64,000 nucleotides of DNA, from NCBI RefSeq assembly GCF_019279795.1, contig NC_056730.1, forward strand, positions 608,196,198 to 608,260,197. Reading direction: 5' to 3'. Below are positions 55,301 through 64,000 of this stretch, piece after piece (within the stretch, counting starts at the first letter, position 1; each line of letters begins with the position of its first letter). Position numbers and translations under genes: made by a program. The stretch comes from Protopterus annectens (taxonomy: Eukaryota > Chordata > Ceratodontiformes > Protopteridae). The notes beneath the pieces were generated by a model. The model was not told the origin of the DNA and searched no databases. It saw only the letters and a program-made list of their open reading frames with translations.

Positions 55301-55465
55301 TTGGGTAGGCCGATCCTATTGGATCTGCCTGTCCTGCCTCATCTGACCATGGCACCAGGTCCCAGCTTTTCTGGGACCCAACCTAGGGCTGCCTTCTCCA
55401 CTGGTCCTGCACCATCCTCGGGTGAAGAAGCTTGCCATTTAGCAAGTGAAAGCACTTAACCTGTT

Positions 55466-55744
55466 GTATTATTCTGTGTTTCATTTAATAAAATTACAGT
55501 TTGGCTGAGGATACCGTTGTTTTTTGAAGAAATTTATTTAATTTGTTTAATCTGTTCCACTGGCTTTCTAAAAGTTTATCTAACAGCTGAGAGTTTGGCT
55601 GTGGATATCGCTGGTTTTTGAAGGCATTTGTTTCATTTCTTCCACTGGCTTTCGTACACACTTTTCAGCTGCTGAATTGCCGTTTTTTGGTGATTTTCAT
55701 CTCAAGACACTGGGACTGTCAACGTTCTATGTGTTAGCTTTTGT
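55466..55744. repeat. Short direct repeat
   Basis: GTTTGGCTG(A/T)GGATA(C/T)CG(T/C)TG occurs at about 55500 and 55592, followed in each by TTTTTGAAG and a TTTCATTT/TTTAATTT, TTCCACTGGCTTTC segment. Unit about 92 bp, two copies. Confidence 0.75.
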
Positions 55745-56165
55745 AAGTACATCATGCAGTACAATCATGTAACATTATGGAAAAAAAAGATATCACTGCC
55801 AAATCCAGGACCCTGTGCACTAGGGTGTAGACGAACACACCACTAAGCCAAATCAGCTCTGGAGAGTTTACACTGCTTTTTAAATATATCATGCAGTACA
55901 GCCATGTAACATTAGGAATAAAGAAGACAACACTGCCAAGTATTGGACCCAGGTACTTCTAAACTATTTTCAGAGAAACACGCCACTACACCAACTCAGC
56001 TCCAGGGCACAGATGCATTTTGGCTAAATATATCATGCAGTACAGTGATGTAACACTAGGAAAAAAAGACACCACTTTCAATTATTGCACCCATGACCTT
56101 GTCAACTACAACAGAGTGCATTACACCAGTAGGTCAACAGAGATCTGAAGACCAAGTACTGTTTT
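55745..56165 (-). mobile_element. Tandem triplet of a tRNA-like SINE unit
   Basis: Three units of about 137-144 bp begin with ATCATGCAGTACA at 55751, 55888 and 56032. Each then has TGTAACA(T/C)TA, an A-rich tract, GACA(T)CACT and a minus-strand tRNA-like head (B box near 55803, 55946 and 56088; A box near 55845, 55988 and 56130). The same head occurs alone at 25889, 25985 and 63541. Confidence 0.85.
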
Positions 56166-57572
56166 TACAAACATATACTGATTGCCAGTGACACACTACT
56201 CCTATATATACTGCGACAAATCACAGTGTACTTTGGCAAGGGTGACCACCTGTCCCACTTTGTGAGGGGACAGACCCTCTTTGGCCAGTTGTGTCCTGCA
56301 AAGAAATAGAAACAATGGAAAATGTCCTGATATGTTAAGACAAATGTATTTCCAATATTTTATGTAATAGTTGCATAAAACAGTTATTCCATATCTAAAA
56401 CACCTAAATGTTATAAGAAACAAAATAAGCAACTGAAATGCTACAATACTAAGCTTCTATTTAGGCTAAAACTGAAGTTCTGTCCTTTGTGCTGGAAATT
56501 GGTATGTTTGGACCTGCAAAATCTGATGTTTTTACTAAAAAAGCCTCACTTTGGCTATTTGAAAAGGTGGTAATCCTAACTTGGGTCTTTGGCGCATACA
56601 GCAAACCAGTACACAGACAAATAAATGCTGCTGGATGTACAGGAGGCCTACAATATCAGGTAGAGCTAAAAAATGCACAGACTGTTGCTGAATGAACACA
56701 GTTGTGCCCCTTACTTATGGCAGTGTTGTCATAAAATCTATTCTGCATGCTGGCATACTGGCAATGCAGTACAGATTGGGGTTACAATCCATGACAGACA
56801 ACTGTGTCACACGTCATACCCATCTGAACACACATGTCCATGCCAATCATGTGTAGCACACTGTATGCATGCACATATATCTTACAAATGCACCTGACAT
56901 ACTATAATACCTTAGTAGTAATATACCATATAATATATATTATTATAATATATTAATATAACTATATAATATATATTGTTAATATATTACTGTATATATC
57001 ATCTATCTGTTACATTCCTAGCATGTGTCACATCCAGACACCCACAGTCCTGGCCCAGAGCCCAGTCTGTGGCACAACAACTATATGCATGTCAATACAA
57101 TGTAGGAATAACTGAGCCATGCAATGTCCGGCCAAACTGGTTGTTCCCATCACACTCACTGCTGCTCACAGTAGCACATTAAAGGCCTGCAGGGTGGGAC
57201 ACATGTCACAATTATGAATATGTGTTCTAGATGTTGCCTAACACCCTCTGGATGGCACTTTTATGTAACATATGTACCAGAGGCACATGCTTCACCTGGA
57301 CTGTTATGGGTACCAGTGGTGGCTTGTGACTTCAAATCAAAGGGGGGCTGCAGAAGACAGTTGAATGAATGGGGCCAATGGGAAGGGGTGTGTGACCAAC
57401 TAGAAAAGGACAGAGTTATGCTCAAAACCACACAAATTGGGACTTTAATTAAATACACTGCCCTGGGTGCCAAACCATCATTATGAGAGTCCAATTAAGA
57501 CAAAATGAAGTGTAGAAGAAAAAAAATATTTCAATGCATTGGCTACATGACAGCTTACTTAATATCTTATAT
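56166..57572. other. Gene-free stretch with AT-rich palindromic tract
   Basis: 56915-57000 is almost pure A/T with TAATATATTA-type self-complementary words. No gene seen in the remainder. Confidence 0.55.
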
Positions 57573-57753
57573 GTTCATAGGTAGGTACTAGGCTATCAGC
57601 TCAAGGGCATTTATAAGCCTAGCCAGAGTGTGTCAGATTTCGCCGCCCCATTGATTAATTAACTGAGCCTCTGTCAAGAAGAGCCAATGAAGTGATCCCA
57701 GGGGTGTATTTTCTGTTATCCATCCACTCAAGGTTTCTCTTGAAGAGTGCTAG

Positions 57754-59340
57754 CTAGGGGCTCTGCCTAATGTAGTTAGGAATTTTGTTCCAAAGCATGG
57801 GGAGTCTCTGTGGCAGGAATCTATCCCTCCGGCATGTTCTATTTATTGTTGTGGTGAGGTTTAGCTCACTAGAGTGAGTGGCTCGCAGTGACTTGGATTT
57901 CCTTAGGTGGAGCATGTCCATCAATTCTGAGTTGGACATGGTTTTTTAAGTCAGGCAGAGATCACCTCTGAGTAAGCAATATGCCACTGAGTACAGCCGG
58001 AGTTTTTCCAGTCGGGCTGCATAGGACATATGTTTGAGGCTAGTAATCCTCTTGGTGAGGTACTTTTGTGGTCTTTCCAGCTGTTGGAAGTGTCTTGAGA
58101 GGTACATCCAAATGGGGCATTGTACTCTATGATGGGTCTGATGAGTGACGAGTAGAGGGGGCACTATAACCTCTTTATTTCTAGATGTGAACCCTTTAGT
58201 AATTAGATGGGCTATATAGAAGGGTTTCCTAGATACTTTGGCAATATGATTGTCAAAGGAGAGATTACTATTTACCTGGGTCCCCAGATCTCTTATTACC
58301 ACTTCTGTATTAAGAGGGCTGCCACCTATATGGTAATTCATGGGTGTTTTGTTTTCCCCAAATGGGATGACTATGCATTTTTTGGCATTTAGCTTGAGAC
58401 CATGACTTTGACACCAGGTGTCTGTCTCAGTAAGGCCCTTTTGGAGAATGTCTGTGTCAGCTGGAGAGTCAAATATGGCTCCCAGTTTGCAGTCATCAGC
58501 AAACTTGGTTAGCCATTGTCCTCCTGTGTTTGCCTGTACTTCTGAGAAGTATATGCTGAACAGTAAGGATCCCACGATTGAGCCTTGTGGGACACCACTT
58601 GTGACTGGTTTAGAGTAAGACCTGGAGCCCGCTATTCTTATCATGTGAGTTCTGTCTGTAAGTCAGTTGGCAACCCATCTCGTGACATAGGGTTTTATGT
58701 TCAGACTGGTGAGTTTTTCTATAATTCCCGAGTGGGGAATAGTGTCAAAAGCCTTGGTGAGGTCAAGGTAGGCTGTGTGAACCACCTTCCCCTCATCTAT
58801 GGCCTTGGTGACTGTCTTGAAGAAGTCAAACAGGTTTAGTAGGCATGATCTGCCCTTAACAAAGCCAAACTGGGTTGGGTCAAGTGTTTGGAGGTTCCCA
58901 ATGTCTTTGTTAATGAGTTCCATGATGATGCGCTCCATAGCCTTGCAGACCAGGCTAGTCAGTTTTATGGGGTGATATTTACCAGGGTCAGTTGTGGTGC
59001 CTCCTTTGTGGAGCGGAATAACCGTTGCTGTGCACCATTCTATGGGCACATAGCCTGTGGAGAGGCCGAGGTTGAACAGTGTATTTATGTGGGAGGTTAG
59101 TTTGTTCTGTAGTTCATGCAAGACGCAGCCTGGGACACCATCTGGCCCCACTGATGCTGTGCATTTGGCTTTTGAAAGGGCTGTTTTCACCTTTGCGTCT
59201 GTGATTTCTGGGACACTACACTTTTCTGGTATTGTTGTGGGCCCTTTTGGGGGTGAGAGGGGGGTGAAGTTTGCACTGAATCTATCTGCCAGGATGTTGG
59301 CAATATTAGTAGGTTCAGTATATTTAGTGCTATTTTGCAC
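57754..59340 (-). pseudogene. CR1 ORF2, reverse transcriptase and C-terminal region
   Basis: The pre-RT linker is KYTEPTNIANILADRFSANF. RT then reads GYVPIEWCTATVIPLHKGGT, FGFVKGRSCLLNLFDFFKTV, motif A AYLDLTKAFDTIPHSG, WVAN followed by a short gap near 58660, motif B SGVPQGSIVGSLLFSIYFSE and the catalytic KFADDCKLGA, then GLKLNAKKCIVIPFGENKTP. The C-terminal block has RPQKYLTKRITSLKHMSYAA, YCLLRGDLCLT (stop) and NRTCRRDRFLPQRLPMLWNK. The catalytic residues are intact. The breaks are a stop between the two large open segments, a frameshift in the VPPLLVTHQTHHR segment near 58160 and a stop near 57943. Confidence 0.93.
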
Positions 59341-59574
59341 AAGCTCAGAGCATATCTGCGAGTTGCCACTTAGATTCTTAACATAGCTAAAGAAGGCTTT
59401 GTGGTTATCTTTCGAATCCTTGGCTATTTTTCTTTCGAAGTTAGCCTTGGATGATTTTATGAGGGACCTTAGTTTCTTACTGATACTGATCAGGGATGGC
59501 TTTCCTTCTTCAGATTTGCTTTTTTTCTAAACTAGTTTCCTCCTTCTATTGTATAGCCTGTTTACGGCAGGGGT

Positions 59575-60459
59575 CTACCAGACTGGTTTCATTCTCCTAG
59601 GGGCGTGAGTCTTGGTTTTGCTAGAGATGGCATGATCCATGCATCCTTGTAGGTGCTCATAGAGTGCATTTGTAAAGGTTCCTGCATCTTGGACACTGTT
59701 ATCCTTTAGTGTGGGGGCTGTGAAACTTACCACCTCTGTCTTAAGTAAGGTGAAGTTTGCTATAGAAAAGTTTTTCACTGTGGTTTCCTTGGTTGGGGGT
59801 GGTGGTGTGGTGTGGACATCCAGAGTGATTAGTTTATGGTCTGATCTAACCAGTGACGAGTTGACCTCCGGTGCAGAACACCTATCGCCCATGCTGATGA
59901 TGACCAGGTCCAATATGTTTTCACCTCTGGTAGGGGGGTTTACCAGCTGATTGAGGGCATTTGAGTTGATAAATTCCAGGAAGCGCTGGACCTGGGAGTT
60001 TGTACTTGAGTAGTTTTCCCAGTTAATGGTAGGGTAATTGAAATCGCCCAATATCAGGGTGTTCGGTAGGACCTTCATGTTTTCCAGTGTCTCCAGAAAG
60101 GTGGAGTGGTGGTCCTGGGTCATGGAGGGTGATCTGTAGCAGGCCACAATTTGCATTGCAGATTTGCCCGATGTTAGTTGCACATGGATGATCTCAGAGG
60201 TATCATGCTGCGCCACTAACCTGGAGGTGTAGGTATCCTTGATGAATATGGATACACCCCCTCCTTTTGTGTTTCGGTCCTTGTTCTGTGGCCGAAATGT
60301 GTGATATGAGTTGTAGCCCAGTAGTGCTGGGGTGCTCTGTGGAGCCTTGAACCAGGTTTCAGTTACTGCACAGATGTCGACGTTCTGCATATTGAGGAGT
60401 GCTTCGAGCATGTGCATTTTGAGATTTAAACTCCTGGTGTTGAGTAGCATAAACCTCAT
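59575..60459 (-). pseudogene. CR1 ORF2, endonuclease domain
   Basis: A 294-codon open segment with the hallmark residues of the APE-type LINE endonuclease: LLNTRSLNLK (Asn), DICAVTETWFK (catalytic Glu), GGGVSIFIKD, VACYRSP, LILGDFNYPTINW (Asp and Asn) and SSLVRSDHKLITLDV (Ser-Asp-His). This enzyme nicks target DNA to prime reverse transcription. The Met start is close to the expected ORF2 N terminus. Upstream residues KVKPTSINSTNKK are in frame but then lost at the 5' truncation. No missing active-site residue is seen in this domain. Confidence 0.93.
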
Positions 60460-60515
60460 TTTTTTATTTGTGCTGTTTATGGAGGTGGGTTTGACTTTTG
60501 AGCCTTGCCTAAAAA

Positions 60516-61499
60516 AGGCACTATGAGGGCAGCAAGAGCCTTGGCCAGTATTCTAGATGGAAACAAAAAGGTTGTGAGGCATGAAAAAATAAATTACTTT
60601 GTAAATGTTACTGGAATGCCAGTCAAAATCAACTATATAAAAACAAGCAGCACGCAACTCAAACCAATTCTCCTTGCACTGCAGTTCTAATTATAATTTA
60701 TATTCAGCTTTATATAAGTACCAAGTAACATGCTGAAAGTAGCAATCTCTGTGATACCCCCACTTGTAAAAATGTTTCTTATCCAAAAAAGACTTGCTGC
60801 CTGACAACAACTACTTGCTTGTTTCATGGGAAAACATAATCAAAGTAAATAATGAACAGCAAACAAGAAACAAGCACAAGATAAATTGCTTAAAGGATTA
60901 TTGCACAGGTTATGGACCACACATGATAAATTGGCATGCTGTTTAGTTTATGGGTAAACCCTGCAAAGATGACTGCAAGTCTCCAAAAATGTAATGAGCT
61001 TCTGAAAATACTGTAATCCTTTCCTTTATTACAAATACTGTCATAGGCATTTCAATACCTAAGGCTTATACGTTATCTAGTTATATAAATATTTTCTGCA
61101 TGGCAACAACAAAACATCTTTCAATGTTGGTAATTCTTTAACGGTATGCTTATTAAAGCTTACTTGCATCTTACAATCTCAGACAAGATTACCTGATGGT
61201 CATTAAAGCACTGCTACTTAAACAGAGAGTAATAGGCTTTGCAACAACATGTATTTTCTGAATAAGAATCATAAATCAACAGTATAAAAATATGACAGAA
61301 AACCAGAACATTCTTCAAAATCAAGGACAGATGAAAAGCCACTGTAGTACTTGTGTCTACCTTGGATGGGGGGATACTCTGCACACTTACACTGTATAAC
61401 TGCTCCTTGCCTTGCTTGGACACATCCAGAGTCATACATGGGGGAGTGGGGTGCAACAATTATGTCACAATTTGAAATGCCTCTGGCTGGCAGTGATGG
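60516..61499. other. Gene-free stretch
   Basis: No supported feature. Confidence 0.5.
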
Positions 61500-61504
61500 C
61501 CTTG

Positions 61505-61780
61505 ACACATTTGTCATACCTCTTAACCTCAGAGCAAGAAATCTGGATAAAGCCATAACCAGAAGTGGGACAAAGGCTCAAAAATAAGGACAATTTTTAA
61601 ATATTACTCTTAGAAACCTAGAAAGATAATAGAATAGTAAGTCTTGCATTAGTATGAATTTTCTGAAGGGTATGAAACATGAAACTCAAATGTTTGTCAT
61701 TATTTTCTAACTTCACTCTTTAATGATTTTCTACTAATTTGCCAGAAAACGACAATTTTATGAAAATTGGACCTAAAATG
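61505..61780 (+). repeat. Dispersed 300-bp repeat, copy 2
   Basis: TACCTCTTAACCTCAGAGCA, AGAAATCTGGATAAAGCCAT, CTCAAAAATAAGGAC, AAACCTAGAAAGATAATAGA, then GAATTTTCTGAAGGGTATGA and TTGCCAGAAAACGACAATTT. With the copies at 62.09, 63.39, 63.67 and 63.77 kb it defines one family of about 280-300 bp. Confidence 0.85.
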
Positions 61781-62087
61781 TGATGCAAAAATATAAAATA
61801 GCCACACAATACAGCTGGGAACCTGTCAAAGAAGGGACACTTTTTAATATTAGTACTGATAAGTTGAGCAGCTGACAAAATAAGAGAATCTACATGCATT
61901 TCTGAAATAAAAGTAATTTAACTCTGATCATTGCAATTATTTATTAATTGTAAACCCTCCATGTTTTCTTCCAAAATTACCATTTTGCAGAGGGATTATT
62001 AGGGGGAGAGCAACATTTTGAACCAAAGTCGGGGACAGATGAGAGTTTGGATATATATAATTCTATAAAGTGATTTATTTGCATGTA

Positions 62088-62350
62088 CCTCTCAACCTCT
62101 TAATGCAGGAAATCTGGACAAGGCCAAATATATTAGGGGAACATACAGACAGTACTAAAAATTGTTCTTGTCTAAACTTAGACAGTCGACAGAATAACAT
62201 GTCTTGCTTTAGCATTCATTTTTCTGAAAGGTATGAAGTCTGAAACTCAATGTCTGTCATTATTTAGTGACTTCATTCCTAAATGATTTGCCAGAAAACC
62301 ACAAATTTTATGAGGAACAAACCAAAAATAACAAGCAAAAATCTATTCAT
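62088..62350 (+). repeat. Dispersed 300-bp repeat, copy 3
   Basis: Same landmarks as copy 2: ACCTCTCAACCTCTTAATGC, AGGAAATCTGGACAAGGCC, TTCTGAAAGGTATGAAG, GTCATTATTTAGTGACTTC and TTGCCAGAAAACCACAAATT. Confidence 0.85.
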
Positions 62351-63384
62351 TCTGTGAAAATCTGGACAGTGGAAAGGTATAGTTTAGCCGGGGCTGTCTG
62401 AGTTTGCCGCCCTTCCCCCTCACAAAATCATGGTCGATGGTTTGGATTTCATTTAAAAGTTTTATTTTACATTTTACAGCACAAACACTAATAGACATCT
62501 GCTAAACAAAGCAATGCAGTCTCACAATGAAAATAGACTTAGCATTAAAACTTCCCTGCCCTTGAAACTCACATTCATTGAAACAGCATTGAAACCCACA
62601 TTCAAAGAAAATACATCTGACCAGTGGTAGATAAAGATTAACTATGGGCTTTTTTCAAATCATAGGCCCCTTGCACATGAAACATACATGTGTTCTTTGA
62701 TGCACCTTCCTGATTGTATTAAATTTTATTCCTTGTATAATACAGTACAGTTGTTAGACGGTGTTTCAAATTTATTGTTTTGAACATTTTTCTAGTAGAC
62801 AATGAAACAAAATGCATGCACCAATAATGACAAAACTGCCAAATTCAGAACATTTCCATCATAAAAGTCTACTCAAACTTCTACAATCCACTAGTATCAG
62901 TAAATATGCACAATCTCTACAGAAGTAAAAGTCATCTAAGTAATTCCACATTAAAGAGATTGGTAACTAATGAAGAGGTTGCTGCTAGAAAACAACTTTA
63001 TATTTCATTGTTTCATCTACAAATAAAGTGCCTTTTGCCCTTGAGGAATAAATTACCCATGTTACATTAAAAAAAGATAAGCTAGTAATATTGCAATAGG
63101 GAATGGATGGCAAACTGATAACATGTTAATAATTACTAGGTATCTCTGCCAAAGAGGGCATTCTCAGTACTGCAGCACCACCATCTTTAAAAGTACAATA
63201 CAGTACAGTAATACATCTAGATACTGCGGGAGTAGAACCCACACTCTTTTGCAGCAAATGCAAGTACACTACCTGCTGTGCTATTAACAACACACACAGA
63301 CTCAGCATAAGCAGCACTAAACTTCTCTTCCAGTGAAGCCCTTAGCTCCTTGTAAAATCCATTTGACACTCAACTCTATCTCTC
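62351..63384. other. Gene-free stretch with one tRNA-like remnant
   Basis: 63215-63300 reads on the minus strand as a weak tRNA-like head (TAGCACAGCAGG and GGGTTCTACTCC). Otherwise no feature. Confidence 0.5.
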
Positions 63385-63660
63385 AACTTTGCAGCATATG
63401 AGCACACAAAATCTGGAAAAAGCCAAAATTTAGGGGGGGGGGGGCAAAAGCCCAAAAAAACAGGGACACATTTTAAACATTACTTGTATAACCTTGGAAA
63501 GTTGCTAGAATAAAATGCTGTGCTACCACCATACATTTTACTGCCAAGTCTTAAACACAGGACCCTGTGCATTACAGTCAGAACAACATACCTCTATACC
63601 AAATCAGCTGTTTCTTGAAAGACTGGAAGACTGAAACTTAAATGGCTATCATTTAGTGAA
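63385..63660 (+). repeat. Dispersed 300-bp repeat, copy 4, split by a SINE
   Basis: CTCTCAACTTTGCAGCATATG, AAATCTGGAAAAAGCC and a 10-bp G run at 63434-63443. After TAGAATAAAATGCTGTGCTA it is interrupted by the SINE at 63541-63612. It resumes with TTCTTGAAAGACTGGAAGAC and TATCATTTAGTGAATTC. Confidence 0.85.
63541..63612 (-). mobile_element. tRNA-derived SINE fragment inside the 300-bp repeat
   Basis: The minus strand has A box TGGTATAGAGG and a B-box remnant TGTGTTTAAGAC. Matches the heads at 25889 and 55745-56165. The interruption is precise relative to the other copies of the host repeat. Confidence 0.75.
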
Positions 63661-63667
63661 TTCAGTT

Positions 63668-64000
63668 CTCACCATAGCTCTCAATGTCTTAGCACAAAAC
63701 ACCTGGATAAAGCCACTAATGAGGGAATGCAGCCCCCAAACATATTCAATGAATTCAGTTCTCACCATAGCTCTCAACCTCTTAGCACAAAAACCCTGCA
63801 CAAAGCCAATAATGGGGGGATACAGCCCCAAAAATAGGGACAAATTTCAAATATGGATCTTACAAACTTAGAAAAATGCTAGAATAAAATGTTTCGTGCT
63901 ACCGTGTACTTTCTGAAGAATATGAAGTTCTGAAATTCAAATGTCTTTCATTATTTAGTGAATTCAAAATCCAGAAAACCACAGATTTATGAGGAACAGA
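63668..64000 (+). repeat. Dispersed 300-bp repeat, copies 5 and 6 in tandem
   Basis: Two starts 101 bp apart: ATAGCTCTCAATGTCTTAGC (63674) and ATAGCTCTCAACCTCTTAGC (63768), each with a preceding GAATTCAGTTCTCACC. Copy 5 is cut after AATGAGGGAATGCAGCCCCC. Copy 6 continues through AAATAGGGACAAATTTCAAA to the window end. Confidence 0.85.

Larger units (their letters stand above)
52760..55465 (+). pseudogene. Harbinger Myb/SANT-like accessory gene, second copy
   Basis: Three parts are recognisable. Exon 52927-53161 encodes the Myb-like domain: GLFVKNYDDRLLKG, one in-frame TAG, then YQGQKYKSEAWDHLACELTN and ATGIPHTSEQVHHHSNDLKW, ending at donor GTTT/GTAAGT. A short exon 53253-53315, with acceptor CCGACTGCAG and donor ACA/GTGAGT, reads EVRAHNIEAHTGHLVRLHQQ, a likely helical dimerisation segment. 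A Ser/Pro-rich tail at about 55320-55460 reads APGPSFSGTQPRAAFSTGPA. The exon phases do not join cleanly, so one indel is likely. It is related in plan, but not closely in sequence, to the 36.57-39.8 kb gene. Confidence 0.65.
57573..60515 (-). mobile_element. CR1-type LINE, nearly complete ORF2 (copy I)
   Basis: The longest LINE copy, about 2.94 kb, read on the minus strand: apurinic-type endonuclease (60459 to 59575), linker (59574 to 59341), RT fingers and palm (59340 to 58663), rest of RT and the C-terminal region (58644 to 57754), 3' UTR, and terminal repeat at 57573 (plus-strand TTCATAGGTAGG). ORF1 and the 5' UTR are missing, so it is 5'-truncated just upstream of ORF2. Only a handful of stops and shifts: about 59521, 58660, 58160 and 57940. 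Confidence 0.95.

Noticed and set aside
60505..60690. Short ORF MPKKGTMRAARALASILDGN as a small basic protein gene
   Set aside because: Lies directly at the 5' truncation of the CR1 copy, has no upstream or downstream support and no recognisable family.

Overview
This window looks like intergenic or intronic DNA from a vertebrate with a very large, transposon-filled genome. The reasons are CR1-type LINEs in both orientations, vertebrate-type PIF/Harbinger transposons with both transposase and Myb-like genes, Penelope-like retroelements (PLEs), a Ty3/Gypsy element with a tRNA-Leu-type primer site, many tRNA-derived SINEs and long dinucleotide microsatellites. A lungfish is my best guess; an amphibian is a real alternative. 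The assignment rests on repeat content only. I found no host protein exon, no canonical cellular tRNA or rRNA gene and no CRISPR.

Layout. 1-1070: a 646-bp tandem repeat cut by the window edge. 1.9-3.0 kb: a broken Harbinger transposase, followed by a truncated PLE (3.06-4.85 kb). 6.8-8.0 and 10.2-11.3 kb: two related blocks from the Myb-ORF side of a Harbinger family, with a CR1 fragment between them. 12.7-13.05 kb: a foldback MITE. 13.9-26.3 kb: a degenerate array of roughly 300-bp units into which a Gypsy element (about 14.26-23.92 kb, minus strand) inserted. That Gypsy copy was itself hit by a CR1 fragment (15.48-15.96 kb) and by a PLE (19.85-23.06 kb), and the PLE carries a tRNA-derived SINE. 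26.9-27.4 kb: a dispersed repeat and hairpin-rich MITEs.

27.8-40 kb holds a Harbinger transposase (plus strand, first catalytic Asp changed to Tyr) and, converging on it, a Myb/SANT-like Harbinger accessory gene (minus strand, 39.8 to 36.57 kb) with recognisable splice sites. They are separated by two rearranged CR1 copies and a 223-bp tandem repeat. If one element, this is a two-component Harbinger pulled apart by later insertions. 40.8-48.8 kb: further CR1 copies (two in head-to-head inverted orientation), a Harbinger end, foldback elements and a perfect 28-bp palindrome. 51.4-52.0 kb: a 120-bp satellite in which the units encode hairpins. 52.5-55.5 kb: another Harbinger Myb-like gene with exon structure. 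55.7-56.2 kb: a tandem triplet of a SINE-like unit. 57.57-60.5 kb: the best CR1 copy, with almost all of ORF2 (endonuclease plus reverse transcriptase). 61.5-64.0 kb: several copies of one 300-bp dispersed repeat, one carrying a SINE.

No working autonomous element is evident: every coding copy has frameshifts, stops or lost catalytic residues. The nesting order gives a relative history: 300-bp array, then Gypsy, then CR1 and PLE inside it, then SINE inside the PLE. Repeat boundaries are by-eye estimates, usually good to 5-30 bp.
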